Assembly: GCA_030533445.1 (NCBI GenBank)
Contig: CM060068.1
Location: 31,729,510-31,793,509, forward strand
Length of the DNA: 64,000 nt
From: Cyprinodon diabolis
Lineage: Eukaryota > Chordata > Actinopteri > Cyprinodontiformes > Cyprinodontidae
Direction: 5' to 3'
Below the pieces are notes generated by a model, which worked only from the letters and a program-made list of their open reading frames with translations, made no database searches and was not told where the DNA came from. Both the position numbers and the translations under genes were made by a program. Of this stretch, positions 59,801-64,000 are shown piece after piece (position 1 is the stretch's first letter; the number at the start of each line of letters is the position of its first letter).

Positions 59801-61439
59801 AAAACTTTTCTGCTGTTCAAGAGACTTTTAACCTAAACTAAATCCATCGTAGAAATAGACTAAATAGATCTGCTCCTATTGACTGGGCTCATTTTCACCT
59901 ATACCCGATCTAGAACTTCAATATTAGCACCCATACAGATATTATATGTAATATCTGGTCTAGACGGCAAAATGGAGCTGAATGGCACTAAGCAACACTG
60001 GTCAGTGTTGCACCAACTACTTTTCAAACTCTATTTTGTATTCAAATATCAACAATTTAAAAATAATAGAGAAAAACTAAATAAGAGCCTAAAAAATATA
60101 TATTTTTTCCACTTTGTGTCATTGTTCTATTAAGGAACCCCTGACAGAAAGTTTTATATATTCTGGGATAAAGAAAAATTGGGAATTTGGATTGGGATGA
60201 ACTCTGTTAACAAATGATATGGTGGCATGCTTGGATTTGATTGGGAGTAGACAATATGCTTTCCTCTCACCTTACAATTATATTGATTTGTGGAAAACAT
60301 CAGATTTGTGTAACATGAAGATACAGTAGTTCAGGGGAATATCCCCACTGATTCCATGTACTCCTATTAAAGGTTTGATGATCCAAAATCTTCCACTGCA
60401 TTAGGAAGTGTTTAATTCAAGACTTCATGAGTCTGTATCAGAACAAGAGGTGGAGGACACTGTACACTTAGAGTTCCCCTAACTCATGTTTGATCGCCAG
60501 GTAATGGAGATGGACATCTCCAAGCAGCTGCATGCATATGAAGTGGAGTACCACGTCCTGCAGGATGAGATGTTAGATGCCGGGCCGCCGCCCGATGACT
60601 CGGACCGACTCGACAAATTAGAGAAGACGAACGTCCAGCTGAAGAAACAGAACATGGACCTGCTGGAAAAGCTTCAAGTAAGGAAACATCAAAAGCATCT
60701 TCTAGACTGAAACACTTTTGAGACACTACAACACTATTTTTAGAAGGAATCTTCACACGGTGTGTGAATGTACATTTTTAGTCATTTTCTCAGATTGCCT
60801 GTAGGTGGCACTAATGCACCAGGAGAGAACGCAGTGGAGTTGTGAGAATGTTTAGGAGATGAAAGTCGGAGAGCTGTGATGTTCTGCCCATACCTGAACC
60901 ATTACAGTGAAGTGTGAATCTGTGGAGGAGGACTGAAAAAGTCACACCTGATGAGCTCCATATTATCAGGAGTTCTTGAGGTGCTCTCATCTCTGATTTA
61001 ACAAGATGAAATTACTTGAGGGTCTGTTTTTTCTGAACTAAATAAGCGACTCGTTCAAAAAAAAGAAAAAAAGTTTTTTTTTTTCCAGATTGTGGATAAA
61101 CTGTAGATTTAGATGCTTTGTGATGACTTTATCGTCATTGTTCTCTGCTATATAATAAGTCTTTCAGTGTCCCTTTAGAAACTGTGTTGCAATCTCTGTG
61201 TCCTGCAGGCTGCACGGCAGAAGATTCAGACTCTGGAGACGAGCGTGGAGAACTTCCTCTCTCGGGAGAGCAAAATGAAGCACATGATTCGCTCCCTGGA
61301 GCAAGAGAGGACAGCGTACCAGAGGACCATTGAACGCATGCGCTCGAGTCTTCCCCCAGACGCTCTGACAGATGTGAAGATGACCCAGATCAAAACAGGA
61401 CCCAATGGGAAAGCCAAAACTCCAGCCAAGAAGCCCTGA
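17414..61439 (+). CDS. tbc1d4: tbc1d4 (AS160), Rab GTPase-activating protein
   Basis: TBC1D4 keeps Rab8/10/14-type GTPases on GLUT4 vesicles inactive until Akt phosphorylates it and 14-3-3 binds. Twenty-three coding exons join without frame loss, giving 1244 aa (1245 with the alternative exon 12 acceptor). Domains: PTB1 about residues 15-165, PTB2 about 325-455, calmodulin-binding segment about 785-810 ([16 protein letters not shown]), TBC domain about 866-1075, C-terminal coiled coil about 1125-1210. Catalytic arginine finger R919 is in DLGRTFPTH and glutamine finger Q956 in GYCQG. Phosphosite motifs: RCSS (S287), RRRHSS (S311), RGRLGS (S558) and RRRAHT (T600), matching human S318, S341, S588 and T642. 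The paralogue TBC1D1 fits worse at exon 1 and the T642 block, and synteny also supports tbc1d4. The start is the ATG at 17414 with A at -3 and G at +4. Human TBC1D4 is 1298 aa. Confidence 0.95.
18580..18672 (+). repeat. SINE family A, 5' fragment
   Basis: GGCTGCTCAGTGGGTAGCAC, CTGCCTTGCAGCAAGAAGG, then a B-box-like GGTTTGATTCCC. It covers only the tRNA-like head and the first part of the body. Confidence 0.65.
18910..19231 (+). repeat. SINE family A, longer copy
   Basis: Same head as the 18580 copy (GGGTTCAACTCCTGGCC as B box). The body runs CTGCATGGAGG, AGTCCAAAAACATGACTGTT, TGACTGGTGACCTGTCC, GACAGCTGGAGATAGGCACC and ends GGGATAAGGGTGATGGA. This is a very common fish interspersed repeat. 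Confidence 0.75.
21080..21687 (-). mobile_element. Tc1-like transposon relic
   Basis: Continues the old Tc1-like family. The plus strand reads TGGTCTCATCTGATCAGAG (complement of the WSDE region, mutated), CTTATGGCAAACTG, AGATTCTCCACCCTGAGC and ATACTGAGATTAAATCAGA. Its 3' 400 bp are an inverted duplicate of 15581-15991. Confidence 0.65.
26030..26151. mobile_element. hAT-like element terminal fragment
   Basis: Ends AAGGTCGCTGACCCCTGCTCTAA, whose complement resembles the CAGGGGTCGGCAACC terminus of hAT (Charlie-type) elements, and is preceded by TTGTGGCTCTAAACG. The opposite end was not found. Confidence 0.45.
26306..26420 (-). mobile_element. LINE 3'-end fragment, second copy
   Basis: Repeats the terminal 110 bp of the 3420-3870 element: minus-strand GTCCACATTTATGTGACC, then GCTGCTGTAAACACCAGAAT and TGTGGGACAATAAAAGGG, with an AT-rich tail. 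Different 5' truncation points in the two copies fit target-primed reverse transcription. Confidence 0.65.
27771..28720 (-). mobile_element. non-autonomous hAT element with TIRs
   Basis: Begins AGGGTTGGGCGATAT and ends ATTATCGCCCAGCCCT, imperfect terminal inverted repeats. The ends also carry GATCGATATCGATA-type palindromes. The 950-bp interior holds a broken BED-finger reading frame on the minus strand (28316-28583) and a CpG-rich patch, and the rest of a transposase is missing. An exact 8-bp target duplication is not visible (CATGGATT and ATGGGAAA at the two sides). Confidence 0.75.
28316..28583 (-). pseudogene. BED zinc-finger fragment of a hAT transposase
   Basis: The frame reads [17 protein letters not shown], then a frameshift, then [19 protein letters not shown]. 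This is the aromatic start and CxxC half of a BED finger (ZBED/hAT type). The His pair and everything after are lost. The parent element would code on the minus strand. Confidence 0.65.
28830..29110 (-). mobile_element. Tc1-like relic fragment
   Basis: Weak match to the old Tc1-like family: TCATCTCATCAGAGATCCTT, CTTATGGGAAACTC and TTTCTTTTGGTGTTCTTTCA correspond in order to blocks in the 21.1-kb relic. It ends about 170 bp before tbc1d4 exon 2. Confidence 0.4.
29279..29407 (+). CDS. tbc1d4: tbc1d4 exon 2
   Basis: Residues 131-173, phase 0/0. [13 protein letters not shown] and [15 protein letters not shown] match the end of PTB1 in TBC1D4. Confidence 0.95.
29490..29715 (+). CDS. tbc1d4: tbc1d4 exon 3
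   Basis: Residues 174-248 plus one base. [20 protein letters not shown] is conserved, and the following region is a variable linker ending LEDMTI. Confidence 0.93.
29716..31258. other. tbc1d4: tbc1d4 intron 3
   Basis: 1.5 kb, AT-rich. Only a short plus-strand LINE fragment (30382-30505) is recognisable. Confidence 0.75.
30382..30505 (+). mobile_element. LINE 3' coding fragment
   Basis: CTTGGAGTAGAGCCACTGCT, CCTCCACTTCAAGAG and ATGAGGTGGTTTGAG parallel the minus strand of the 8653-9895 LINE just before RLGHLV. It is an orphan fragment of the same family in the opposite orientation. Confidence 0.55.
31259..31503 (+). CDS. tbc1d4: tbc1d4 exon 4 (S318/S341-type phosphosites)
   Basis: Completes residue 249 and runs to 330. 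[20 protein letters not shown] carries S287 (human S318 position), and RRRHSSAP carries S311 (human S341 position). It ends [13 protein letters not shown]. The exon starts GTAAATG after CCAG, which looks like a donor but is required by the phase. Confidence 0.92.
32230..32700 (+). mobile_element. Tc1-like transposase relic
   Basis: Translates in pieces as [16 protein letters not shown] and [12 protein letters not shown], matching blocks of Tc1-like transposases before and after the first Asp. There are stops and frame shifts throughout. It is the same old family, plus orientation. Confidence 0.55.
33149..33313 (-). repeat. tRNA-derived SINE (family C)
   Basis: The minus strand starts GGGGAGTGGTGGCCTAGTGG TTAGAGC (A box), then CCGGTTCAATCCC (B box) and GGCAAGACCCTTAACCCC-like text. 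Two other copies are at 49205-49377 and 58230-58450. Confidence 0.75.
33620..34000. mobile_element. hAT-like MITE abutting exon 5
   Basis: Starts TAGGGCTGAAACAATTA and ends TAATTGTTATTTGCAGCCCTA, imperfect TIRs of a common fish hAT MITE type. Flanking octamers ATATGATG and ATATAATA agree at 6 of 8 positions, which fits an aged 8-bp target duplication. No coding sequence. It ends 24 bp before exon 5. Confidence 0.75.
34025..34114 (+). CDS. tbc1d4: tbc1d4 exon 5 (PTB2)
   Basis: Residues 331-360, phase 0/0. [20 protein letters not shown] and [10 protein letters not shown] are TBC1D4 PTB2. The upstream tract is short and purine-interrupted (TTCTGTGTGTGACAG). Confidence 0.94.
34407..34511 (+). 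CDS. tbc1d4: tbc1d4 exon 6 (PTB2)
   Basis: Residues 361-395, phase 0/0. [15 protein letters not shown] and [13 protein letters not shown] are conserved. Confidence 0.95.
34590..34722 (+). CDS. tbc1d4: tbc1d4 exon 7 (PTB2 end)
   Basis: Residues 396-439 plus one base. [19 protein letters not shown] and [18 protein letters not shown] match TBC1D4. Confidence 0.95.
34827..34918 (+). CDS. tbc1d4: tbc1d4 exon 8
   Basis: Residues 440-470. [18 protein letters not shown] then [13 protein letters not shown], with donor GTAAGA. Confidence 0.94.
35078..35188 (+). CDS. tbc1d4: tbc1d4 exon 9
   Basis: Residues 471-507, phase 0/0. [20 protein letters not shown] and HLHIGEAPQ. Confidence 0.94.
35327..35838 (+). 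mobile_element. TTAA-flanked element, copy 1
   Basis: Termini AGGTATAGGGGAG and CTCCATTACACCT are imperfect inverted repeats, each flanked by TTAA. The 512-bp unit matches the 57978-59044 element in opposite orientation. The interior carries TGCGCATGCGCA (an NRF1-like palindrome), then the ORF at 35555-35653. No transposase is present. Confidence 0.75.
35555..35653 (+). CDS. 32-codon exon-like ORF in the TTAA element
   Basis: [20 protein letters not shown] continues through [12 protein letters not shown] to TAA. The stop overlaps GAAGTAAGC, a good splice-donor match, so this looks like a first coding exon cut off by its intron. The second copy repeats the same reading with an early stop. The protein family is unknown to me. 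Confidence 0.35.
   Translation: MAEGLKRQSVYDVYEKKRKGSEEKNRTSVFGK
38018..38140 (+). CDS. tbc1d4: tbc1d4 exon 10
   Basis: Residues 508-548, phase 0/0. [20 protein letters not shown] then IFAR is the conserved TBC1D4/TBC1D1 segment before the Akt site. Confidence 0.94.
38653..38709 (+). CDS. tbc1d4: tbc1d4 exon 11 (S588-type Akt site)
   Basis: 19 codons, residues 549-567, phase 0/0. [17 protein letters not shown] holds the RxRxxS Akt motif, with S558 at the human S588 position. A small insertion follows the Ser compared with mammals (GSVDSFER). Because it is frame-neutral, skipping would remove this site cleanly. Confidence 0.92.
38710..42484. other. tbc1d4: tbc1d4 intron 11
   Basis: 3.8 kb. 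The only recognised content is a repeat-like block with a RecQ helicase relic (about 39520-40260). The remainder is AT-rich without clear repeats or genes. Confidence 0.7.
39754..40068 (+). pseudogene. RecQ-like DNA helicase fragment, decayed
   Basis: One continuous frame of 104 codons broken by three stops. It reads [28 protein letters not shown], a stop where the Gly of the Walker A motif (TGFGKS) should be, then [12 protein letters not shown] and [20 protein letters not shown]. This order (helicase start, motif I, motif Ia SPLxxLMxDQV) is that of a RecQ helicase N-terminal lobe. No DEAH box or later motifs follow. It is probably a captured gene piece within a repeat, since CpG-richer promoter-like DNA precedes it and possible inverted ends (CAGTAACCT near 39570, AGGTTAC near 40229) surround it. 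Confidence 0.6.
42485..42702 (+). CDS. tbc1d4: tbc1d4 exon 12 (T642-type Akt/14-3-3 site)
   Basis: Residues about 568-638 plus two bases. [16 protein letters not shown] contains T600, the position of human T642, the main Akt site and 14-3-3 dock. The acceptor is CAGCAG, so the exon may start at 42485 (adds Gln) or 42488. Donor GTAAAA. Confidence 0.93.
43058..43201 (+). CDS. tbc1d4: tbc1d4 exon 13, candidate muscle-type cassette exon
   Basis: 144 nt, phase 2 at both ends, so skipping is frame-neutral. [20 protein letters not shown] then [10 protein letters not shown] parallels the SFSAPSF/FLKSFYQ region that in human TBC1D4 is encoded by alternatively spliced, muscle-enriched exons. Donor GTGAGC. 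Confidence 0.88.
43202..46416. other. tbc1d4: tbc1d4 intron 13
   Basis: 3.2 kb. A weak Tc1-like trace lies at about 45600-45780 ([12 protein letters not shown] in one frame). Otherwise AT-rich with no clear repeats. Small open frames here lack support. Confidence 0.65.
45600..45780 (+). mobile_element. Tc1-like relic fragment
   Basis: GGGGGAGCACGGTAGTGGCA and TCATTATGCATTATGGAGG resemble the KHGGGSIMLWG block of Tc1-like transposases. It is short and degenerate. Confidence 0.35.
46417..46574 (+). CDS. tbc1d4: tbc1d4 exon 14
   Basis: Residues about 687-739. [20 protein letters not shown] and [16 protein letters not shown] are strongly conserved in TBC1D4. Confidence 0.94.
46575..48171. other. 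tbc1d4: tbc1d4 intron 14
   Basis: 1.6 kb of AT-rich sequence. No repeat or gene recognised. An imperfect palindrome (CACCCCATAAGGGGATG) lies near 47310. Confidence 0.6.
48172..48384 (+). CDS. tbc1d4: tbc1d4 exon 15 (calmodulin-binding segment)
   Basis: Residues 740-810. Variable part [20 protein letters not shown], then [19 protein letters not shown] and ENQRLE, the calmodulin-binding amphipathic helix region. Confidence 0.93.
49205..49377 (-). repeat. tRNA-derived SINE (family C), second copy
   Basis: Minus strand GGGGAGTGGCATCCCAGTGG TTAGGTCATTG, then AGGGTCTT-type text complementary to TTAAGGGTCTTGCTCAGGGA. Degenerate B box. Confidence 0.65.
50400..51620 (-). mobile_element. near-intact Tc1-like transposon
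   Basis: 1221 bp with 26-bp terminal inverted repeats at 50400-50425 and 51595-51620, one mismatch (CACTCACC(G/A)GCCACTTTATT then AGGTAC), flanked by TA at 50398-50399 and 51621-51622, the Tc1/mariner target duplication. It encodes one transposase on the minus strand, against the direction of tbc1d4. The nearly matching TIRs and single lesion in the gene imply a recent insertion. Confidence 0.95.
50432..51472 (-). pseudogene. Tc1/mariner transposase, DD36E, one nonsense codon
   Basis: Cut-and-paste transposase frame of 346 codons from ATG at 51472 to TAG at 50432-50434. It is interrupted only by TGA at 50615-50617 (codon 286), where relatives have Trp in PIEHLW. An N-terminal helix-turn-helix pair runs through [20 protein letters not shown] and a second block around [20 protein letters not shown]. 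Catalytic residues are Asp in WSDESGF, Asp in [10 protein letters not shown] and Glu in NPIEHL. There are 36 residues between the second Asp and the Glu, against 34 in classical Tc1, which points to the DD36E (Incomer-type) group. The stop falls two residues after the catalytic Glu and removes the C-terminal 60 residues. Confidence 0.93.
52690..52851 (+). CDS. tbc1d4: tbc1d4 exon 16
   Basis: Residues about 811-864. [18 protein letters not shown] then ALWEKKL. The acceptor (CGAACTGAAG) is weak, with purines near the site, but phase and homology fix it. Confidence 0.9.
52936..53094 (+). CDS. tbc1d4: tbc1d4 exon 17 (TBC domain start)
   Basis: Residues about 865-917. [20 protein letters not shown] and [17 protein letters not shown] open the Rab-GAP TBC domain. 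Confidence 0.95.
   Translation, partial: ECQKVDEERSGFSFPISIGCSTDSPIVSKPQTPPTTTCSSSSPHSSTPFWWT
53095..54938. other. tbc1d4: tbc1d4 intron 17
   Basis: 1.8 kb with a decayed hAT-like MITE (53173-53520). Otherwise nothing recognised. Confidence 0.65.
53173..53520. mobile_element. decayed hAT-like MITE
   Basis: AAGATGCACCCAGTTG, CTGATCCAATAACAATATAC and, at the other end, ACCGGATCGGCG and CCGATATCGGATCCAAC resemble the fish MITE whose ends read AGATGCACCGATC with ATCGG repeats. The right terminus is unclear. Confidence 0.45.
54939..55039 (+). CDS. tbc1d4: tbc1d4 exon 18 (arginine finger)
   Basis: Residues 918-951. [20 protein letters not shown] holds R919, the catalytic arginine (R973 in human). 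The codon for the preceding Gly is split with exon 17. Confidence 0.96.
55133..55276 (+). CDS. tbc1d4: tbc1d4 exon 19 (glutamine finger)
   Basis: 48 codons, phase 0/0, residues 952-999. [18 protein letters not shown] supplies Q956 of the YxQ motif. Confidence 0.96.
55277..57121. other. tbc1d4: tbc1d4 intron 19
   Basis: 1.8 kb without recognised elements apart from an 11-G run at 56651-56661. The open frames around 55941-56175 overlap on both strands and look like chance. Confidence 0.6.
57122..57281 (+). CDS. tbc1d4: tbc1d4 exon 20
   Basis: Residues 1000-1052. [20 protein letters not shown] and [20 protein letters not shown] are nearly invariant in TBC1D1/TBC1D4. Confidence 0.96.
57412..57581 (+). 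CDS. tbc1d4: tbc1d4 exon 21 (TBC domain end)
   Basis: Residues 1053-1109. [20 protein letters not shown] closes the TBC domain. Acceptor CGTTAG follows a T tract. Confidence 0.95.
57978..59044 (-). mobile_element. TTAA-flanked element, copy 2, with SINE inside
   Basis: Termini AGGTATAGTGGA and TCCACTATACCT, flanked by TTAA at 57978-57981 and 59041-59044. The interior matches copy 1 (35327-35838) in reverse: ACATGCGCAGAAAAAG, CCGCAGTGAGAAAGG and the ORF start at 58828 on the minus strand, where MAEGHK is followed by a stop and then [16 protein letters not shown]. It is longer than copy 1 mainly because of the SINE at 58230-58450. Confidence 0.78.
58230..58450 (+). repeat. tRNA-derived SINE (family C), third copy
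   Basis: GGCCTAGTGGTTAGAGCAGT (A box), CCCGGTTCAATCCCCATAGG (B box), GGGCAAGACCCTTAACCCC, and a tail ATTTCTGTACTTGTGACAGT. It is inserted inside the TTAA element, so it is the youngest layer. Confidence 0.78.
59669..59775. repeat. polypyrimidine/polypurine inverted tract
   Basis: ATTAATTC plus about 45 pyrimidines, then about 45 purines ending GATTAATAATTAA. The two arms could pair as a hairpin in RNA. The low complexity makes this weak evidence of function. Confidence 0.6.
60501..60677 (+). CDS. tbc1d4: tbc1d4 exon 22 (coiled coil)
   Basis: 59 codons, phase 0/0, residues 1110-1168. [20 protein letters not shown] is conserved. [20 protein letters not shown] begins the coiled coil. Confidence 0.95.
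60678..61208. other. tbc1d4: tbc1d4 intron 22
   Basis: 531 bp, no repeat or gene recognised. Confidence 0.7.
61209..61439 (+). CDS. tbc1d4: tbc1d4 exon 23 (stop)
   Basis: Residues 1169-1244 and TGA at 61437-61439. [20 protein letters not shown] continues the coiled coil. The tail ends basic, [11 protein letters not shown], like the lysine-rich C terminus of mammalian TBC1D4. Confidence 0.95.
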   Translation, partial: AARQKIQTLETSVENFLSRESKMKHMIRSLEQERTAYQRTIERMRSSLPPDALTDVKMTQIKTGPNGKAKTPAKKP

Positions 61440-62770
61440 TGCCAATGGGTTGGGTTGGGTGGGGGGTGGGGGGATATAGCCATGCTGGGCAGATGCAGCA
61501 GCTTAGATCAACAAACAGACAATCGAAGACTGCTGAGAGGAGGGCTGATGAGCCCTGCTTTACCTCTGTGGTGAAGTGTGGCAACCGTTTTTATAGAGGC
61601 GTGACGTCTTCAGACGGACAGACTGTTTGGGAAACATGTTGGTTGTGTTTGCGAGGAGATGAAGGAGCAGTGGGAGGATGATTTCAGTGAATTTCTCAGT
61701 GTTTCCGTTCTGCTGTTCTTCTTGTATGATTCACAACCAGTTTGAAGGTAAAATCAAAGACCAGATCATCCTTCAACGGTTGGATCATTCGTGAGTGTGT
61801 GTGTGGGGGGTTTCTATGTTAGCACTGCCTCATGTATTTACTACCTGCCAGAGTAACTCCACAGAAGCTGCCTGTTGGCACCTCAGACCTTACAGCCATT
61901 AACCAGTGGGCGATCTAGGAGTATTTTGTAGTTCTTCAACTTTTGTCTTTTATGGAAGCTTTGCCTCTTTGCTTTATTTCATATTCATCACATGACATTT
62001 TTCTGAAAGTACACTCTCTGGCATTAATTAACAGCAGATCTAGAGTTTAGCATTACCGGAAAACGTGAAGTTCTCTTCCATTTTCTCCAAAAGGAAGCGT
62101 TTCTTCCAGATCTTAGACAGGATGTGAGGTCGTCTGCCTCCTCGGTTTCCTTTAGACTCTGGCTGGAGAGACGTCTCTTCTTTTAGCACCGCCTTCAGAC
62201 TCCCAGGCAGAACTCGCTCTCCCCAGGAGGCGCAGACTAAACAGACTGAGGTGGAGACGTGATCTGTATGTACACACTGCTGTACTTAAGAGCAACAACA
62301 AAAAAGAAGCTTCCGATGCTTTGATACTATAGTTTCTGCAGCATCTCCAATTCATAGCTGTTGAGCTGATTCACATTTTGTCTCACTGGAACTTATCAAT
62401 ACAAAGAGGCACTCAATTCTGAAATAGAAGATAAATTAAGCACTCATCTGTTGTCTATAGCCACTTTGTGTTGCACAGAGGGGAGGCGTCTCAATCTCAA
62501 ATAGTTACTGGGGAGAGGTGGGATACACCTTAATAATTTTGCCTGTCACAGAGGACTGAAACACTTTCATACCTCAGGGTGATTTAAAAAGCGTATTTTG
62601 GGCAGTGGTACCCAGGTAAAAATGAGGGTAACATACGAAACTCCATGCAGAAAGAGCAAGAGTCCCGACTTCAGAGGAACCTATTGCTAACTGTGTATAT
62701 TGCTAGCCACTGTTGCCTTTGGACGCCTTTTACTCTGATACCACCAAATAAACTGCTGTGCAACAACTTG
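61440..62770 (+). other. tbc1d4: tbc1d4 3' UTR with AATAAA
   Basis: Untranslated sequence after the stop. AATAAA at 62747-62752 is the first good polyadenylation signal, and a second is at 62841-62846. The used site cannot be chosen from sequence alone. Confidence 0.6.
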
Positions 62771-64000
62771 CCTCTTGAAGTCAGTTAGCTGTCTTTATCT
62801 TCAGCTGCCAATTGAAGTCTTTGAGAGTCAGTGAGATTATAATAAAGTATCATGAGTGTTCATTAAAAAGAAAAGTAATGATTTAGTCAAACAGCAAAGA
62901 TGCCTTTGGATAGGCAGGAGGAGCTGCAGAGATCTAAAGCTCAGGTTGACTGAATACTGGAAGTCAACTACTTGTTCTCCATTGATTGTGTCTAACCTAT
63001 AGAGGAGTGGGAAGAGCAAGGACCTTTTTGAAAGAATCTAATTAGAAGTTCTGTTTGCAGTTTGCCAAAAGCCATATAGGAGATTTTTTTAAGTCACAAG
63101 CAGGTTAGAGTTGATGTGATGTGAAATTGGATTTTAGATCTGTTAGAACCTGCAAAACGAAGTGGAGGTTCACCTTCCACCAGGACAACCACTTTAAGCC
63201 AACAGGTCAAAGTCTAGACCCCATTTTAATGGAGAATCTGTGGAAACCATTGAAAATTGATGTTCAAAGATGCTCTCCACCCTTCCTGACCTAGATTAGG
63301 CTTTTGCAAAGCCGGCAGAGACACAGTCCAACATACCTAAAGTTAATTGCATAAAAAGGTTATTATATGATTGACATATTTTTGTAAGATTAAAAAAAAT
63401 CAGGCTTACTTTTCCACATCACATTCAAGCATCACATTGTGTGGGTCTAATGCAAAAAAAATCTGTCTAAGACAATTGAGTTTTGTGGTTGAGTGAGAAA
63501 ATATGAACAAGTTTAATGGGTGTGAATCCATCTAAAAGGCATTTTACTGAGCTTGAGGTTTTAATAAGACACTGGGCTGGTTTGGGTGAGCAGAAAAAGG
63601 AGCTAAAATGAGCATGAGGACACTTGAGTTGCCCTCTCAGCGATAATGAAGCTTGGTTTTATATACAGTATCTGCACACACACACACTGCAGTGAAGTGG
63701 TTGACTGTGTGGACAGATGGTTTATATGATTTAAAAGCTCTGTCCCTAGCTCCCTCTTTGATTTTGTTTATCCTACCTCCATGTCTGAACCACCACCATC
63801 ACTTTTTATTCAAGTGAAAACTTGTCCTGGTTATTTTTTCTTCTTTTAAGAAGAGAAAAAAACTTTTTACTATTAGATTATGGTGACTTCTATCAAGAAA
63901 CAAAGTGTTTATCATTCTTCCTGCACTTAGAGACAAGTGACAGTCAGGTTGAGAATAAAGTTTTTGTTCGGATGCATCGCTCACAGAGGATGTATGGCAC
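62771..64000. other. downstream intergenic region
   Basis: AT-rich. The only recognised content is a Tc1-like relic (63050-63540). No exon of a further gene was found. Confidence 0.55.
63050..63540 (+). mobile_element. Tc1-like transposase relic
   Basis: A plus-strand frame at 63169-63294 reads FTFHQDNHFKPTGQSLDP then ENLWKPLKIDVQRCSPPFLT and a stop. This covers the second Asp (QDN) and the Glu (ENLW) of a Tc1-like transposase with the segment between them shortened. Upstream AGTTTGCCAAAAGCCATAT matches the LQFAKSH block. Confidence 0.65.

Larger units (their letters stand above)
57582..60500. other. tbc1d4: tbc1d4 intron 21
   Basis: 2.9 kb, mostly nested repeats at 57860-59110: a SINE inside a TTAA element inside a Tc1 relic. 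A pyrimidine/purine inverted tract lies at 59669-59775. The remainder is AT-rich with nothing recognised. Confidence 0.75.

Overview
This window is vertebrate nuclear DNA, almost certainly from a teleost fish. It is AT-rich, its genes are split into short exons with GT-AG introns, and the spaces between exons carry typical teleost repeats: Tc1-like, hAT-type and TTAA-flanked DNA transposons, tRNA-derived SINEs, and LINE 3' ends with (TCCA)n or (TTCTA)n tails. No prokaryotic operons, CRISPR arrays or stand-alone RNA genes were seen. The species cannot be fixed from the sequence.

Three host genes were assembled exon by exon. (1) The 5' part of uchl3, a ubiquitin C-terminal hydrolase, lies on the minus strand (351-1467, exons 1-4, including a 12-nt micro-exon). 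The gene runs off the left edge. (2) commd6 is complete on the plus strand (3229-7614, 7 exons, 199 aa) in the long form with an N-terminal helical domain. (3) tbc1d4 (AS160, a Rab GTPase-activating protein of insulin-regulated GLUT4 traffic) is complete on the plus strand (17414-61439, 23 coding exons, 1244 or 1245 aa). All exon phases close in frame and the Akt sites, arginine finger and glutamine finger are present. As I recall the human map, UCHL3-COMMD6-TBC1D4 are neighbours in the same relative orientation on chromosome 13, so the block is conserved microsynteny.

Layout: 1-1467 uchl3; 1468-3228 divergent intergenic region; 3229-8083 commd6 with its 3' UTR; 8653-11610 mobile-element debris (a 5'-truncated LINE, a SINE, a THAP/DDE transposase relic); 11611-16260 mostly featureless AT-rich DNA with an old Tc1 relic; 16261-16756 a TTAA-flanked MITE just upstream of the tbc1d4 promoter; 17414-61439 tbc1d4; about 61440-62770 its 3' UTR; and the rest intergenic with another Tc1 relic.

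I found no new multi-gene system. The most interesting material is in the mobile elements and how they touch tbc1d4: a nearly intact Tc1-like transposon with DD36E spacing and one nonsense codon; two copies of a TTAA-flanked element that both retain the same short exon-like ORF; a hAT-like MITE that ends 24 bp before a splice acceptor and appears to supply its branch point; and a relic of a RecQ-like helicase domain.
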